DNA of 7,925 nt from assembly GCA_016875515.1 (NCBI GenBank), contig VGRA01000102.1, positions 1 through 7,925 of the forward strand, in the 5' to 3' direction. Shown here in pieces: positions 6,000 through 7,925 of the stretch (the stretch's first letter is position 1; each line of letters begins with the position of its first letter). A program made the translations under genes and the position numbers. The notes beneath the pieces are model-generated. The model saw only the letters and a program-made list of their open reading frames with translations. It was not told the origin of the DNA and did no database searches. Origin of the DNA: Deltaproteobacteria bacterium. Lineage in GTDB: Bacteria > Myxococcota > Myxococcia > Myxococcales > Myxococcaceae.

Positions 6000-7925
6000 C
6001 GGGTTCACGCCCACCACGATGGACTTGAGATCCAGCCCGCCGGCGTAGCCGTAGCTCACGTAGGAATCGAACCCGTAGACGGTGACGCCCGCCCCCGAGG
6101 CGGGCTGGCCCGGCTTCGCCACCACTTCAATGGTGTGCGTGCCCTCGGAGACCGGGGCGTTGAGCACCTTGAAGGGCGTGGTGCCCACGGCGGTGAAGCC
6201 GGTGACCGGCGCGCCGTCCACCCGCACCTCCTGCACCTTGGTGTCGTCAATGGCCAGCCCCAGGTAGTTGTCCCGGATGCCCGGCGCGGCGAGCAAGGTG
6301 TAGCCGGAGCGCCACTGCTCGGACGGGGGCAGGAGGATCATGGAGGGATCTCCCTGGTCCGGCGAACCGGCCGTTGCGCCCTGTCCGGCGAAGAACTGCG
6401 CCACCGCCACGGGTTGGTCCGTCTCCACCGTGAAGCTGGCCTTGCTGGAGAACTCCACGAAGGCGCTCCCCATGAGCCGGCAGGGAGCGGCCGCGTTGCC
6501 GAGCGCCGTGCCCGCGATGCAGCCATTGCCGGTGCCGGAGGTCAGCACCGTGTACTGGGACGCCGCGCCGCTCAGCAGGACGGTGGTACCCGAGGGGCAC
6601 TGGGACGCCGGGCAGGAGGCGACGATCTTGTAGTAGTCCGGCGCGGCGTTGGCCGGCGAGGCGAAGGCGGTGTTGCTCACGCGGAGAGGGTGGGACCGGG
6701 TGGCCACGAAGGACTTTCCCCAGCTGGAGAAGGGAAAGACCTGCTCCTCCAGGTGGTCGCAGGCGTAGCTGCTGTATGGAACGAAGCTGCAGCCGGACCC
6801 ACCGAACACGGCCACCGGCGCGGAGGCGGTCACGAGCGACCCGGAGAGATCGTTGTTCACCCGGCACAGCTCCTCGTCCCCCCAGAAGCTCCCCGGGTCC
6901 GCGGTGCACTGGATGTTGCTGTCGTTGTCGGTGGCCACCTGCAGCACGTCGTACCGGTTCAGCGTGTAGACCTGCTGCCCGCCCTTGACCGGGACGCTGA
7001 CGCCGCCGCCGGAAACCAGCTTGGCCCGCGTGGACAGCGTCACCTGGGTGTTGTCTGCCGAGGCCACCACCGTGAGGTGCGTGTTGTAGATGTTGGACTC
7101 TTTCCAGCCGCCGAACAGCTTGGGCGAGCGCGACTTCACGTGGCTGGGGGCCACCGCCACGTATGACGTCCCCAGGATGTGCAACGGCAGCAGCAGCGAG
7201 GCGTCGTTGCTGTAGGTGTAGTAGCGGCAGCGTTTGCTGCCGTTGACCGTGCGGCACACGCCGGTGGTGGCGTTCTCGGTGCACCCGGTGTCGGTGGCCC
7301 CCTCGGGGGCCGTGCAGGAGAGCGTGCCCGCCTTCACGCTGTCCAACGGGTTGAACTGGTAGAGCGCCACCGGCCGCGAGGAGGTCACCCGGTAGCCGAA
7401 CCGCTCCTTGCCCGTGCTGCTGGCAGACGAGGCGCTGGAGGCGCCCACGGACTGCCACGGCACGTAGGCCACGGCCAGCCCGCGCGTCTGGGGATCCGTC
7501 CGCGGGGGCACCGTGACGGTGGCGGCCACCTGCTCCGCGCCGTTCATCCAGCGGGTGACGTTGAGGGTGGCGGCCTGGGCCGAGCGGTTCGCCGCGACGA
7601 AGGCGAAGAGCGAGGGCGCAGTGCCCTGCCGGGCGCTGCCGGTCAACCCGGTGAAGAAGCTCCCAATGGCGTTGTCCTGCACCGCGCTCCAGTACTCGCA
7701 ACCGAAGTAGCTCTTCTGCGCCGCAGCGTCCGCGCACTCGTCTACGCACGTCCCGCCCAGGCACTCCGCCAGCGGCCCCATGTTGGGCTGGCTGCTGCAC
7801 GCGGAGTCCTGCCACTTCCCCTGCGGGGAGCAGAGCTGCTGCACCGTGGCGCTCTTGCACTGGGTGGTCCCCGGGAAGCACTCCGCGGGCTGGCATGCCG
7901 CGGTGCCGTTCACCACGTTGCACTG
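5991..7925 (-). CDS. IgGFc-binding-like cell-surface protein (5' end beyond the window)
   Basis: Seen: 644 residues, open at the right edge, so the start and any signal peptide are missing. Residues 1-76 are Cys-rich (C2, 11, 16, 23, 32, 43, 55, 60, 64, 76), with a C-x2-G-x3-C ... C-x3-G-x-W-x4-C pattern like the short modules in myxobacterial secreted proteins. From about 73 (FGCEYWSAVQDN) onward it resembles the IgGFc_binding family: FAFVAANRS, a central THLTVVASADNTQVTL, then SGSLVTASAPVAVFGG and CDHLEEQVFPFSSWGKSFV (near 385-405). The end (GLAIDD, HTIEVV, VYGFDSYVSYGYAGG) also fits. A Ser-rich linker (SSASSASS) lies near residue 160. Known: the family is named after the N-terminal region of mammalian FCGBP, a mucin-like protein; bacterial members are secreted or surface proteins of unknown ligand. 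Inference: an exported adhesin-like or matrix protein; immunoglobulin binding should not be assumed. The TGA stop lies 3 bp from the convergent DTW gene. Depending on the missing part, total length is probably near 700 residues. Confidence 0.88.
   Translation of the reverse strand, partial: QCNVVNGTAACQPAECFPGTTQCKSATVQQLCSPQGKWQDSACSSQPNMGPLAECLGGTCVDECADAAAQKSYFGCEYWSAVQDNAIGSFFTGLTGSARQGTAPSLFAFVAANRSAQAATLNVTRWMNGAEQVAATVTVPPRTDPQTRGLAVAYVPWQSVGASSASSASSTGKERFGYRVTSSRPVALYQFNPLDSVKAGTLSCTAPEGATDTGCTENATTGVCRTVNGSKRCRYYTYSNDASLLLPLHILGTSYVAVAPSHVKSRSPKLFGGWKESNIYNTHLTVVASADNTQVTLSTRAKLVSGGGVSVPVKGGQQVYTLNRYDVLQVATDNDSNIQCTADPGSFWGDEELCRVNNDLSGSLVTASAPVAVFGGSGCSFVPYSSYACDHLEEQVFPFSSWGKSFVATRSHPLRVSNTAFASPANAAPDYYKIVASCPASQCPSGTTVLLSGAASQYTVLTSGTGNGCIAGTALGNAAAPCRLMGSAFVEFSSKASFTVETDQPVAVAQFFAGQGATAGSPDQGDPSMILLPPSEQWRSGYTLLAAPGIRDNYLGLAIDDTKVQEVRVDGAPVTGFTAVGTTPFKVLNAPVSEGTHTIEVVAKPGQPASGAGVTVYGFDSYVSYGYAGGLDLKSIVVGVNPGG

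Noticed and set aside
6247..7923. 558-codon alternative minus-strand frame inside the IgGFc-like gene
   Set aside because: It is Arg/Gly/His-rich low complexity, while the neighbouring frame on the same strand holds the family match.
1..7925. Defence system, toxin-antitoxin pair, mobile element, CRISPR array or RNA gene
   Set aside because: Both strands are fully accounted for by six ordinary genes and short gaps. I saw no repeat-spacer pattern, transposase motifs, tRNA-like cloverleaf or paired small toxin-antitoxin frames.

Overview
The window is a very GC-rich, densely coding stretch of bacterial chromosome. It most likely comes from a myxobacterium (Myxococcota, Myxococcus/Corallococcus/Archangium-like). 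The support is the strong G/C bias at third codon positions, a response regulator fused to a DUF4388 domain, a Cys-rich multidomain surface lipoprotein, and a large IgGFc-binding-like secreted protein with Cys-rich modules. That combination is typical of myxobacterial genomes. The taxonomic call is inference from content, because there is no rRNA or other marker gene here.

Layout, left to right. (1) 1-1508, minus strand: a receiver-DUF4388 regulator that runs off the left edge. (2) 1509-1611: a divergent intergenic region. (3) 1612-2139, plus: a small secreted protein of unknown function with a clear signal peptide. (4) 2162-3097, minus: a CoxD-like MoxR-family AAA+ ATPase, convergent with (3). 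(5) 3098-3164: a short divergent control region with a 7-bp dyad and a possible promoter lying almost on top of the start codon. (6) 3168-5378, plus: a roughly 736-residue lipoprotein with two Cys-rich knots, a fibronectin-III-like segment and a C-terminal sialidase/BNR-like region. (7) 5385-5987, plus: a DTW-domain tRNA-uridine aminocarboxypropyltransferase starting 6 bp after (6). (8) 5991-7925, minus: an IgGFc-binding-like surface protein entering from the right edge and ending 3 bp from the stop of (7).

The genes do not form one obvious pathway. Three of the six products are exported (small secreted protein, lipoprotein, IgGFc-like protein), so much of the window concerns the envelope or cell surface. 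The regulator, the AAA+ ATPase and the tRNA-modifying enzyme are cytoplasmic. The only likely co-transcribed pair is the lipoprotein and the DTW enzyme. I saw no tRNA or rRNA gene, CRISPR array, insertion sequence, attachment site or origin, and no convincing novel system. The points most worth a second look are the orphan MoxR ATPase, the domain architecture of the lipoprotein, the IgGFc-like protein and the tight convergent gene ends.
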